From Streptomyces triticisoli (GTDB lineage Bacteria; Actinomycetota; Actinomycetes; Streptomycetales; Streptomycetaceae), in NCBI RefSeq assembly GCF_003270085.1, contig NZ_QFDQ01000198.1:1-34658 (forward strand): a DNA stretch of 34,658 nt. Reading direction: 5' to 3'. Below are positions 7,846 to 15,104 of this stretch, piece by piece (positions within the stretch are counted from its first letter, which is position 1; each line of letters begins with the position of its first letter). Under the pieces are notes generated by a model. That model did no database searches, had not been told where the DNA came from, and worked only from the letters and a program-made list of their open reading frames with translations. The position numbers were made by a program, and so were the translations under genes.

Positions 7846-8501
7846 CACGACTCGGGCCGCTTGACGCTCTCCAGAAGCATGTCCAGCCACTCGGCGACCT
7901 TGTCCCGGTGCTGGTCGGTGGGCAGCTGCGCGGCCCGCCACGCGATCCCGCGCACCCCGTGGTCCTGCAGCAGCCGCTCCAGCGGGTCGTCGGCCTCCGC
8001 GACCGCTTCCCGTTCGCGGTCGGCGAGCCGTTGGAGCAGCTCCTGCTCGGTGCGCTGCAGAGCGCCCGCCAGCGCCTCGGGGTCCTCGGCCGTGAGGAAC
8101 CCGGCGTGCACCCGGAAGAAGCGCTGAATGGCGTCGCAGTGCTCCATCGTCGGGCGCCGGTCGCCGTTGATCAGCGCGCCCGCCTGCTGCCGCGACATGC
8201 CCGCGCCGTCGGCGATCTCCTGCTGGGTGTAGCGGCGCCCGTTGGGCTTGAGCCGGGTGCGGCGCAGCAGGTCCAGCCGCTGCAGGAACCGGGCCTGCAC
8301 ATCCGGCTCGCCCGCGGGCCGGCCGCTCAGCAGGGCCCTGACCACGGGCTCCGGCACGCCGCAGGCCACGGACAGGCGGCCGACGTCGAAGACCTCCGCC
8401 TGGGGGACGCCGAGCCGGTCGGCGAGCGCGGTGACGCGTGCGACGACGGCCGGCAGCACGGCCGGCGCCGTGGCGCCCGGATCCTCGATGCCATCCGTCA
8501 C
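7845..8501 (-). CDS. XRE-family helix-turn-helix regulator
   Basis: A 218-residue DNA-binding protein with a helix-turn-helix at about 89-115 (YTQQEIADGAGMSRQQAGAL). A helical C-terminal half of about 100 residues is of unknown function. The GTG at 8501 is preferred because GGAG lies about 8 nt upstream; a GTG at 8525 in the same frame is possible. It is co-transcribed with the overlapping ImmA/IrrE-like gene, so the pair probably forms a regulator plus its activating protease. It is divergent from the MmyB-like gene at 8737, with 235 bp of shared intergenic space where it may bind. Confidence 0.85.
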   Translation of the reverse strand: MTDGIEDPGATAPAVLPAVVARVTALADRLGVPQAEVFDVGRLSVACGVPEPVVRALLSGRPAGEPDVQARFLQRLDLLRRTRLKPNGRRYTQQEIADGAGMSRQQAGALINGDRRPTMEHCDAIQRFFRVHAGFLTAEDPEALAGALQRTEQELLQRLADREREAVAEADDPLERLLQDHGVRGIAWRAAQLPTDQHRDKVAEWLDMLLESVKRPES

Positions 8502-8660
8502 CGACAGATCTCCTACGTCTCTCACGGACTCCTCACGGACTTCTCACAAGATACGTGCCGTGAACTTCCCGGAGAGTAACGGGTAGTTCGAACCTACATC
8601 CAGGTCTCGCCACAACTGTGGCCAATTTCAGCCGTCAAGCGGCATGAAATGCCACGATAG

Positions 8661-8690
8661 TTGACACGGATCGCCGGTGAGCCGCAGGAT
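8661..8690 (+). promoter_or_regulatory. Candidate vegetative promoter for the MmyB-like gene
   Basis: A TTGACA -35 box (8661-8666) is followed after 18 nt by CAGGAT (8685-8690), which fits the HrdB-type -10. The predicted start near 8697 leaves a 40-nt leader with a strong AAGGGGTGA ribosome site before the ATG at 8737. The call rests on consensus match and spacing. Confidence 0.55.
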
Positions 8691-8736
8691 CAAGGCGCCG
8701 CGTGAAGGCCGCAGAGGCATAAGGGGTGACCTCCCG

Positions 8737-9408
8737 ATGGCATATCAGGCAGGAGGGCAGCGGCCGGCGCCGCGGCCCGTCCCCGTCCGTCCCGAGGCGC
8801 AGGCCTACCTGCGGGACTACGCCAGGTTCCTGGAGGCCGTCTCCTTTCCCTCCCTCGTCGTCGACCACCGCTGGGACGTGGTGCTGACCAACGGCGCGTT
8901 CACGTCGCTCTTCCGCGGCGTCGGCCCGCATCCGACGGCCATGCCGGACGACAACTTCCTCCGCTTCGTCCTCTTCCACCCGGACGCGGGCACGGTCCTC
9001 GGCGAGCACGAGTCGCGCTGGTGCCTGCCGATGCTGGCCCACTTCGCCGCGACCGTGGAGCGCTGCGGCCACGACCACGAACTGCAGGCCATACGCCAGG
9101 ACATCGCCGAGGACCCCATCATGGAGGCCGCCTACCGGCAGGGTCTGCCGCACTGGATCCGCGCGGTCGGCGAGACCGCCGTGGAGTCCGACGGCGCGGT
9201 CCGCCCCCTGCTGCACCCCGACCCGCGCTGGGGCGCCACCGAGTGCCGCATCATCGAGGAGACCCCGGCCACCCTGCGCGACCTCGGCTACACCCGCCTC
9301 ACCCTGGTCCTGCGCGAAACCCGCCGCACCGCCCAGGCCCCGCGCAGACCCCGCCGCGCCCGGCGCACCTCCGGCCACCTCACCGTGGTCCCCACCCCGG
9401 AGCCCTGA
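8737..9408 (+). CDS. Stand-alone MmyB-like ligand-binding domain protein
   Basis: A 223-residue protein matching the C-terminal ligand-binding (PAS-like) half of MmyB-family regulators: YLRDYARFLEAVSFPSLVVD, a DNFLRFVLFHPDA segment and a late LHPDPRWGATECRI strand. The usual N-terminal helix-turn-helix is absent; the chain starts with about 15 Pro/Arg-rich residues directly before the ligand domain. The ATG at 8737 follows AAGGGGTGA by 8 nt; an upstream in-frame GTG (8677) has no ribosome site. The C-terminus is Arg/Pro-rich. It may bind a small ligand such as a fatty acid and act on another regulator, for example the divergent XRE protein; that is inference. Confidence 0.75.
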   Translation: MAYQAGGQRPAPRPVPVRPEAQAYLRDYARFLEAVSFPSLVVDHRWDVVLTNGAFTSLFRGVGPHPTAMPDDNFLRFVLFHPDAGTVLGEHESRWCLPMLAHFAATVERCGHDHELQAIRQDIAEDPIMEAAYRQGLPHWIRAVGETAVESDGAVRPLLHPDPRWGATECRIIEETPATLRDLGYTRLTLVLRETRRTAQAPRRPRRARRTSGHLTVVPTPEP

Positions 9409-9820
9409 CCCGGCACCGCCGGCGTTCAGGTCGCCGACGGCTTCCGCTGGGCCAGGGACCTGCCGGTGGGCCAGGGACCTGCCGGTGGGCCAGGGACCTG
9501 CCGGTGGGCAAGCGGGCCGGCAAGGAGAGCCGGATCACTGGCGCGCGGCTGGTGGAGGACGCCCTCGGCCCTCGGCCGGCACATCGCCTTCCGCGTGCAG
9601 ACCCTCCAAGTCGGGCCGGGGTTCCGCAGGGAGGCGAGGTCGGCATCGACGCCGGGGTGAGCCTGCCTTTGGCCCTCTCCGACGGCAACCACTTCGACCA
9701 CGGCCGCCCTGCCCGCCTCCCGGACGGGACCGCCGACCGTGCCCAGCACGACCTCCACGACGGCCGCCGCCGCATGGCCGGCCGCAAGCCCGGCGCTGCC
9801 GAGTGCGGCGTGGGAGGCTC
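9409..9820. pseudogene. Probably decayed coding stretch with repeat expansion
   Basis: This 412-bp gap has long open frames on both strands but none with a ribosome site or recognised domain. On the plus strand a coding-like run, VADGFRWARDLPVG, is broken by the 19-bp repeat and resumes as KRAGKESRITGARLVEDALG in the frame expected if two extra repeat units (38 bp) are removed; further on, coding-like character moves between frames. This suggests a small gene destroyed by slippage. I could not identify its family. Confidence 0.3.
9448..9504. repeat. 19-bp tandem repeat, three exact copies
   Basis: The unit TGGGCCAGGGACCTGCCGG occurs three times head to tail without mismatch (9448-9466, 9467-9485, 9486-9504), followed by a partial TGGGC. 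Because 19 is not a multiple of 3, each extra copy shifts any reading frame through it. It sits between the 3' ends of two convergent genes. Confidence 0.95.
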
Positions 9821-10792
9821 TCACGGCAGCAGTGTGTCGAGGTCAGGCTTCTTCTTGAACAAACCGTCCTGTTCGCCGAGTTCCGCCAGTGCCTCGATCG
9901 AGGCGCGGTTCGGCTCGGCCGGCCACTTCGGAAAGGTCGTCTTCGCCAGCACATCTGTGGGGATCTTGGTGTACGTGGTGACGATCTGCCGGACCTCGTC
10001 CGGGTGTTCGTCCGCGTAGGCGAGGGACTGCGCGGTGGCCTCCCGGAACTTCTCGACCACGTCCGGGTGCTGCTTCTCGTACTGCGCGGAGGTGAAGTAC
10101 ATGGCCACGGTGAGGTTCTCGGCGACGTCCACGAGGGAGGAGGCGATCTCGCGGCCGCCCTGGCCGAGGATCGTGGCGAGGGCGGGCTCGACGACCATCG
10201 CCGCGTCGATCCGGCCCTGGTCGAGAGCGGCCGGCATCTGGTCGAAGGCGAGCTCGACCATGTGCACCTTGTCCGGGTCGCCGCCGACCTTGCGCACGGA
10301 CTCGCGCACCGCCGTCTCGTTGATGTTCTTCAGCGTGTTGAGGGCGACCTTCTTGCCCTCCAGCTCCTTCGCCGACGTGATCGGGCTGTCCTTCTTCACC
10401 ACGATGGCGCCGAAGTCCTTGCCCTGCACACCGGTGGAGTTGACGCCGTTGACGACCGCCCTGACCGGGACGTCATTGCTCTGGGCGATCATCAACGAGG
10501 TCATGTTGGAGAATCCGAACTGGAACTGTCCGCTGACCACACCGGGCACGATGGCCGCACCGCCCTGTGCGGTGGTCATGGCCAGTTTCAGGCCGTGTTG
10601 TTCATAGATTCCCTTCTTCTGTCCCAGGTAGAGGGGTGCCACGTCGAGAATGGGGATGACGCCCACCTCGACCGTGGTGACCTTGCCGGACGACCCGCTC
10701 GCGTTCGAGGTGCCCGAGTCGTCGGGCGAACCACAGGCCGCCGCGGCGAGTAGGAGGGTGCCGGCCGTGAGGCCGGAAAGCAGACGGCGCAT
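9821..10792 (-). CDS. ABC-type substrate-binding lipoprotein, NMT1/SsuA-like
   Basis: A 323-residue periplasmic-binding-protein-type lipoprotein. The signal ends in LLLAAAAC with C20 as the lipidated Cys, followed by a Ser/Gly/Asp-rich tether. The fold is that of the nitrate/taurine/aliphatic sulfonate and pyrimidine-precursor (NMT1, SsuA) group: VEVGVIPILDVAPLYLGQKK, then a glycine-rich AQGGAAIVPGVVSGQ and a late VVEPALATIL. GGGAG lies 4 nt before the ATG. It follows the reductase gene after a 121-bp gap in the same direction. No ATPase or permease gene is adjacent, so it is an orphan here; it probably captures the substrate that the Rieske oxygenase system attacks. Confidence 0.88.
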   Translation of the reverse strand: MRRLLSGLTAGTLLLAAAACGSPDDSGTSNASGSSGKVTTVEVGVIPILDVAPLYLGQKKGIYEQHGLKLAMTTAQGGAAIVPGVVSGQFQFGFSNMTSLMIAQSNDVPVRAVVNGVNSTGVQGKDFGAIVVKKDSPITSAKELEGKKVALNTLKNINETAVRESVRKVGGDPDKVHMVELAFDQMPAALDQGRIDAAMVVEPALATILGQGGREIASSLVDVAENLTVAMYFTSAQYEKQHPDVVEKFREATAQSLAYADEHPDEVRQIVTTYTKIPTDVLAKTTFPKWPAEPNRASIEALAELGEQDGLFKKKPDLDTLLP

Positions 10793-10913
10793 CGTTCTCC
10801 CTGTGCAGACGCTGTGTGGACGACGGTTTTGCGACAGGCAGTTGTGCTGAGCGGGACGTTGGAGCCGGCTGTCCGATGGGGTCAATGCGTTGCCCGGCAA
10901 CGTTGTTGAACAC

Positions 10914-11849
10914 TCATAGATCAAGGACGAGTCGCCGCCCCCGGCACCGGGACACGCAGATCATCATCGTCTCGCCGCCCGCCCGCTCCTCGTCGGTGAG
11001 CACCGAGTCCTGGTGGTCCGGGGTGCCTTCGAGTACGTCGGTCTCGCAGGTGCCGCAGGTGCCCTCGGTGCAGGAGTACAGCACCTCGACGCCGGCTGCG
11101 CGCACGGTGTCGAGCACGGAGACGCCCGCGGGGACGGTGAGTGTGTGCCCGCTCTGCGCGAGGACCACCTCGAACTCGGTGTCGCCGCCGGTCGGTCGGG
11201 GCATCACCTGGAATCGCTCGAAACGCAGCAACCCGGCCGGGCACCGCTCCTGCACCGCGTCGAGCAGCGGGCCGGGCCCGCAACAGTAGACGAGCGTGCC
11301 GTCGGGCAGACCGTCGAGCACGGAGCCGAGGGCGAGCAGTCCGGTCTCGTCCTGCGGGGCGAGCGTCACCCGCTCCCCGTACCGCACCAACTCATCGGTG
11401 AATGCCATGGAGTTGCGGGTCCGCCCGCCGTACAGCAGCGTCCACTCGGCGCCTGCCGCCTCGGCGGCGGCCAGCATCGGCAGGATCGGGGTGATGCCGA
11501 TGCCGCCGGCGACGAACCGGTAGCGCGGGGAAGGCTCCAGGCGGAAGTGGTTGCGCGGCCCGCGCACCCGCACCTTGTCGCCCTCGCTCACCTGCTCGTG
11601 CACATGGGCGGAGCCTCCCCGCCCGGCCGGCTCACGCAGTACCGCGATCCGCCAGGCGGTGCGGTCCGCCGGGTCGCCGCAGAGCGAGTACTGCCGCTCC
11701 AGGTCCGGGCCGAGGACGAGGTCGACGTGGGCACCGGGCTCCCAGGCGGGCAGCAGCTTGCCGAGCGGGTGGCGCAGGGTGAGGGCGAGCACGCCGTCGG
11801 CCACCGGCTCCCGGCGGCCGACGACGAGCTCGGCTTCGTACCCGCTCAT
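10914..11849 (-). CDS. Oxygenase reductase: FAD/NAD(P)H domain plus [2Fe-2S] ferredoxin
   Basis: A 311-residue phthalate/vanillate-reductase-type (VanB-like) electron-transfer protein. It passes electrons from NAD(P)H through flavin and a plant-type [2Fe-2S] cluster to a Rieske oxygenase. Visible parts are the flavin-binding RQYSLCG (52-58), the nucleotide-binding VAGGIGITPILPM (113-125), CCGPGP (189-194) and the C-terminal ferredoxin with C260, C265, C268 and C298 (CTEGTCGTC ... CVS). The ATG overlaps the stop of the 56-residue gene by 4 bp (ATGA), making a coupled operon with the oxygenase. No cofactor residue appears missing. Confidence 0.92.
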   Translation of the reverse strand: MSGYEAELVVGRREPVADGVLALTLRHPLGKLLPAWEPGAHVDLVLGPDLERQYSLCGDPADRTAWRIAVLREPAGRGGSAHVHEQVSEGDKVRVRGPRNHFRLEPSPRYRFVAGGIGITPILPMLAAAEAAGAEWTLLYGGRTRNSMAFTDELVRYGERVTLAPQDETGLLALGSVLDGLPDGTLVYCCGPGPLLDAVQERCPAGLLRFERFQVMPRPTGGDTEFEVVLAQSGHTLTVPAGVSVLDTVRAAGVEVLYSCTEGTCGTCETDVLEGTPDHQDSVLTDEERAGGETMMICVSRCRGRRLVLDL

Positions 11850-12016
11850 GGGGTCTTTCCTTGCGGCCGGTGTCCTTCGGGGTGGCCGAGCATCCACTCC
11901 CACATCACGACCGGGTCCTGGGCGGTGTGCTCGGCGCCGCAGTGGCAGGTGCCGTGCAGCAGGTCGGTGCCCGGCAGCCAGTCGACACGGTAGATCTCGC
12001 CGGTGGGTGTGCTCAC
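11846..12016 (-). CDS. 56-residue Cys/His-containing protein within the Rieske operon
   Basis: A small protein beginning MSTPTGEIYRVDWLPGTDLL, with a CHCGAEH motif (C24, C26, H30) and HPEGH (H45, H49) near the end, which could bind one metal ion. Its GTG start overlaps the oxygenase TGA (GTGA), and its own TGA overlaps the reductase ATG (ATGA). Such tight packing on both sides argues that it is translated and functions with the two enzymes, perhaps in assembly or electron transfer. I do not know a named family. It is easily missed because of its size. Confidence 0.72.
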   Translation of the reverse strand: MSTPTGEIYRVDWLPGTDLLHGTCHCGAEHTAQDPVVMWEWMLGHPEGHRPQGKTP

Positions 12017-13080
12017 TGGACCTTCTCCACGGGTTTGCTGCCCTCCTCGACCAGCCGGGCGAGGATGCGGCGGGCGGCCAGTCCGCCGGTGTCGATGTTG
12101 ATGCTCAGCTCCTGGTAACCGGCGGGCTCGGTGTCCAGCGCCCGCTGCAGCAGATTGAGCGCGTCGACGTCCTGCATGACGACTGTGTGGTTGAAGTCCC
12201 TCAGGAACGTGGTGACTTCGTCGTCGTCCCGCGCGAAGTCCCGGGACACCGCCCAGAAGTCGTACACCTTGCCGTCGCTCGACGGGGTGATCGCGTAGGT
12301 GATCTCGACGTGGAAGGCATTCGGGTCGCTGCCGTCCGGCTCGGGCAGTACACCGACCGGGGCGATACGGCTGTGCAGCAGGTACAGGCAGGGTGCGTGG
12401 TACTCGATGTCCTGCCAGCGGGTGATCCGGCCCTCGATGCCGGTGGAACGGGCGTAGAACGGCGGGCACTCGGCGTCGTCCATGTGCCGACTGACCCGGA
12501 CGATCCCCGCACCCTCGTCGACCTCGGTGCTGATCGGCGTCTCGGCGACCTCCGGGGTGCCGATGTAGCCGCCGTGCAGATACGTCTCGTGGGAGAGGTC
12601 GAGGAGATTGTCGACGAGGAGCCCGTAGTCGGCGTCGATCGGTTCCATGCCCCGCACGGTGACCCAGTCCGGGGAGTCGAGGTGCCGCGCCCGCGGAATC
12701 ACCCGCGGGTCGGCGAGCGCCGGGTCACCGATCCACACCCACACCAGGGAGTCCTGCTCGACGACCGGGTAGGAGGCGACGCGCGCGGTACGCGGGATCC
12801 GCTTCTGCCCGGGCACGTATACGCACGTACCGGTCGCGTCGTACGTGAAGCCGTGGTATCCGCACACGATCCGGTCCCCGTCCAGCCGACTCTCCGACAG
12901 CGGGAAACGGCGGTGCACACAGCGGTCGTGCAACGCGACCGGCGTCCCTTCCTCCTCCCGGCGATAGAAGACGAGCGGCTCCCCGAGGATCGTCCGGCCG
13001 AGCAACTCCTCGCGCCCGACCTCGTGACTGTAGGCGGCGACGTACCACTGGTTCCTGGCGAAGGCGGTCATGTGGGGCAT
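12013..13080 (-). CDS. Rieske non-heme iron oxygenase, terminal subunit
   Basis: A 355-residue oxygenase of the vanillate O-demethylase (VanA) / phenylpropionate dioxygenase-like group. The Rieske [2Fe-2S] ligands are C54, H56, C73 and H76 (RCVHRRFPL ... CGYHGF). The mononuclear iron site motif is DNLLDLSHETYLH (bridging D161, iron ligands H164 and H169). The ATG at 13080 was chosen because GGGAG sits 8 nt upstream; an open frame extends 6 codons further. Downstream are the coupled 56-residue protein and the matching reductase, giving a two-component monooxygenase. The likely reaction is demethylation or hydroxylation of an aromatic or similar ring compound; the actual substrate cannot be read. 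Confidence 0.92.
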   Translation of the reverse strand: MPHMTAFARNQWYVAAYSHEVGREELLGRTILGEPLVFYRREEEGTPVALHDRCVHRRFPLSESRLDGDRIVCGYHGFTYDATGTCVYVPGQKRIPRTARVASYPVVEQDSLVWVWIGDPALADPRVIPRARHLDSPDWVTVRGMEPIDADYGLLVDNLLDLSHETYLHGGYIGTPEVAETPISTEVDEGAGIVRVSRHMDDAECPPFYARSTGIEGRITRWQDIEYHAPCLYLLHSRIAPVGVLPEPDGSDPNAFHVEITYAITPSSDGKVYDFWAVSRDFARDDDEVTTFLRDFNHTVVMQDVDALNLLQRALDTEPAGYQELSINIDTGGLAARRILARLVEEGSKPVEKVQ

Positions 13081-13137
13081 GGTTGCGGCTCCCGTCACTC
13101 TGCGGTGTCGATGCCGGCGCCGGCGTCTTGCCGGCAG

Positions 13138-13626
13138 TCATGCCCCGTATGTGCGCTGCCGACTCCCGGTGCCGTCACGGCCCGGCTCTTCCGCGGTCCG
13201 CCGGGAGCGGCCGACCAGCGGGGGCAGCGTCCAGCTGCCGGGCCCCAGCGCGGCGATGAGCAGGAACGACCAGCAGAACATGGCGGCTGCCTCACCGCCG
13301 TTCTCGATCGGGAAGAGCGCTCTGGACTGGTGCTCCACGAAGTAGGCGTAGGCCATGGAGCCCGAGCAGACCAGGGCAGCGGCGCGGGTGCCGAGGCCGG
13401 CGAACACCAGGGTGCCGCCGACCAGTTGGATGACCGCTGCCCACCAGCTCGGCCATGCGCCGAAGGCAGGCGCCCCGCCGTACGCGCCGCCGAGCACGTC
13501 GAACAGAGTGGCGGCGCCGTGGCAGGCGAACAGGAACCCCACCACCATTCTGAACAGTCCGATGGCGTGGTCCCTGCCTCTCGGTAACGAGTTGTCGAAC
13601 CGGCTGATGAGCATGCCATTGCGCAT
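13138..13626 (-). CDS. DoxX-family membrane protein
   Basis: A 162-residue integral membrane protein with about four hydrophobic segments: IGLFRMVVGFLFACHGAATL, a WAAVIQLVGGTLVFAGLG stretch, AALVCSGSMAYAYF and AMFCWSFLLIAALGPG. These match the DoxX family. GGGAG lies 7 nt before the ATG. It is the first gene of a reverse-strand series ending with the binding lipoprotein and is 57 bp upstream of the oxygenase. DoxX proteins have been linked to quinone-coupled oxidation and oxidative-stress complexes; here it may shuttle electrons or protect the oxygenase, which is inference. Confidence 0.85.
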   Translation of the reverse strand: MRNGMLISRFDNSLPRGRDHAIGLFRMVVGFLFACHGAATLFDVLGGAYGGAPAFGAWPSWWAAVIQLVGGTLVFAGLGTRAAALVCSGSMAYAYFVEHQSRALFPIENGGEAAAMFCWSFLLIAALGPGSWTLPPLVGRSRRTAEEPGRDGTGSRQRTYGA

Positions 13627-13837
13627 GGGTACTCCCGTGAATTCTCAGTGGGGGTGCGAGGTGGGGGTGGACGCCGCAGCCGACAGCGCGGAATGCGGCT
13701 CTCGCGGAGCCTCGTCGTTGAGGGCACTCGCGGGAATCAGATCTCGACCAGTTCTCGAAGCTAGCGGGGAGCGGCTAGCCATGTCCAGGTCAATGAAGAG
13801 GGGAATCCGGCGCGGCGCTCCTTCACTCCCGATCCCC

Positions 13838-13865
13838 TTGACGGAACCCGGGTGATGGATATGGT
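13838..13865 (+). promoter_or_regulatory. Candidate promoter of the LPMO gene
   Basis: TTGACG (13838-13843), 16 nt, then TATGGT (13860-13865) match -35 and -10 boxes. The -10 overlaps the first dre operator and the second dre lies just past the predicted start near 13872, an arrangement expected for steric repression by DasR. The leader to the ATG would be about 205 nt. Confidence 0.5.
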
Positions 13866-13891
13866 CTAGACCTAGAAAGGTCTAGACCTTA
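13860..13891. promoter_or_regulatory. Tandem DasR-responsive elements (dre)
   Basis: The palindrome GGTCTAGACC occurs twice, at 13863-13872 and 13879-13888, centres 16 bp apart. The second is part of the 14-bp perfect palindrome AAGGTCTAGACCTT. The DasR consensus is A(G/C)TGGTCTAGACCA(G/C)T; both copies carry the full 10-bp core, with divergent outer bases. DasR, the GntR-family regulator of N-acetylglucosamine use and chitin breakdown, is the expected binder, fitting the chitin-type LPMO downstream. The divergent DoxX gene starts about 235 bp away and could also feel it. Confidence 0.85.
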
Positions 13892-14078
13892 ACGTCGACC
13901 TGGCTGCCGGTTCGTGGTCGAAAACGCGCGAAGCGGGCGCGGGTCGCAGTCATCTCCCCTGGTCATGTGGGTGTTTCGACCTTGCCCCCACCCGATGAGG
14001 CCGCGGTGCGGCCCGGTACGGGCGCGCCGACCGCAACCGTCCCTGCTCACCGATGGCCTCGACAGCGAAGGAGCTGAC

Positions 14079-14801
14079 ATGAGCGCGAAGAGAAGACTGG
14101 CTGCCATGATCGGGGCAGGGATGGCCCCCCTCCTCGCGGTGAGCCTTCCGGCCGCCACGGCCAGCGCGCACGGGTACGTCTCCGCACCGCTGAGCCGACA
14201 GGCTCAGTGTGCCCAGGGCATCGTCGACTGCGGGCCCATCAAGTACGAACCGCAGAGCGTCGAGGGGCCGAAGGGTCTGCGCAGCTGCAGCGGCGGCAAC
14301 GCGGAGTTCGCGGAGCTCGACAACGACAACAAGCCCTGGCGAGTCACCCCGGTCGGCAGCTCGACCACCTTCACCTGGAGCCTGACGGCCCGCCACGCCA
14401 CCAGCACCTGGCAGTACTTCATCGGCAACACCAAGGTCGCGGAGTTCAACGACGGCGGCGCCCAACCGCCCGCGACCGTCAGCCACCAGGTGAACTTCGG
14501 CAGCATCACCGGCAAGCAGAAGGTACTCGCCGTCTGGAACGTCGCCGACACCCTCAACGCGTTCTACGCCTGCGTCGACGTGAACATCGGCGGTGGTTCG
14601 GGCAACCCCGGCAACCCTGGCGACCCCGGTGACCCGGACAAGTGCACCGCGGCGGCCTGGGACGCCGGCACCGTCTACAACGGCGGCGACGTCGTCTCCC
14701 TGAACGACCACAACTGGAAGGCCAAGTGGTGGACGCAGGGCGAGAGGCCCGGCACCACCGGCGAGTGGGGCGTCTGGGAGGACCTCGGCGCCTGCGCGTG
14801 A
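14079..14801 (+). CDS. Secreted AA10 lytic polysaccharide monooxygenase with CBM5/12
   Basis: A copper enzyme that oxidatively cleaves crystalline chitin outside the cell, 240 residues. The signal peptide ends ATASA at 30, so mature H31 starts the chain and forms the histidine brace with H106 (TARHATSTW). F162 (NAFYACVDV) is at the usual axial position. The catalytic domain spans only about 140 residues (31-170), the short AA10 class known from Streptomyces chitin-active LPMOs. A collagen-like GNPGNPGDPGDP linker leads to a C-terminal CBM5/12 chitin-binding module (about 189-239, with W213, W217, W218, W230 and W233). AAGGAGCTGAC precedes the ATG. Tandem dre sites upstream point to DasR control. 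Confidence 0.94.
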   Translation: MSAKRRLAAMIGAGMAPLLAVSLPAATASAHGYVSAPLSRQAQCAQGIVDCGPIKYEPQSVEGPKGLRSCSGGNAEFAELDNDNKPWRVTPVGSSTTFTWSLTARHATSTWQYFIGNTKVAEFNDGGAQPPATVSHQVNFGSITGKQKVLAVWNVADTLNAFYACVDVNIGGGSGNPGNPGDPGDPDKCTAAAWDAGTVYNGGDVVSLNDHNWKAKWWTQGERPGTTGEWGVWEDLGACA

Positions 14802-14826
14802 AAAGACGCTGTCCCGGCCCTGAGCT

Positions 14827-14848
14827 GTGACGGGCAGCAGTCCGTCAC
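14827..14848. terminator. Possible terminator after the LPMO gene
   Basis: GTGACGG and CCGTCAC form a perfect 7-bp stem with an 8-nt loop 25 nt past the LPMO stop. A second CCGTCACGG follows at 14856-14864, so alternative pairings exist. There is no T-run. Confidence 0.4.
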
Positions 14849-14959
14849 GGATTCCCCGTCACGGTCGACTGGACAGCGAAACCAGTGCCGCTGAGCACTT
14901 GAGGTGCTCTTCGGTTCAGCGACCGGGGGGAGGCTCCGTGCGTTTCGCAGAGACGTGCG

Positions 14960-15100
14960 GAGCCGGTCACGGCGGCGTCGACGAGGGGCAGTGCAGTCGA
15001 CGAACTCGCCGTCGAGCGCGAGGAGATGCGGCAATTGCGCCGCGAGGTTGCCGAGCTGCGCAAGGAGCGGAGCGGTCGCCGATGGGTGCGGGCACCGGCC
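14960..15100 (+). pseudogene. Possible remnant of an IS3-type transposase OrfA C-terminus
   Basis: In one frame the sequence reads VDELAVEREEMRQLRREVAE then LRKERSG, a leucine-zipper-like coiled coil of the sort found at the end of IS3-family OrfA proteins. The expected following residues (such as AAAFFA) are missing, no start codon with ribosome site exists, and no OrfB or inverted repeats are seen nearby. It may mark an old insertion next to the large toxin gene. It could also be chance coding-like sequence. Confidence 0.25.
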
Positions 15101-15104
15101 CAGT

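Noticed and set aside
8586..8593. GTTCGAAC palindrome between the XRE and MmyB-like genes as a LexA or tRNA T-loop-like site
   Set aside because: It does not match the actinobacterial SOS box spacing, and no tRNA structure surrounds it; an XRE operator is possible but unsupported.
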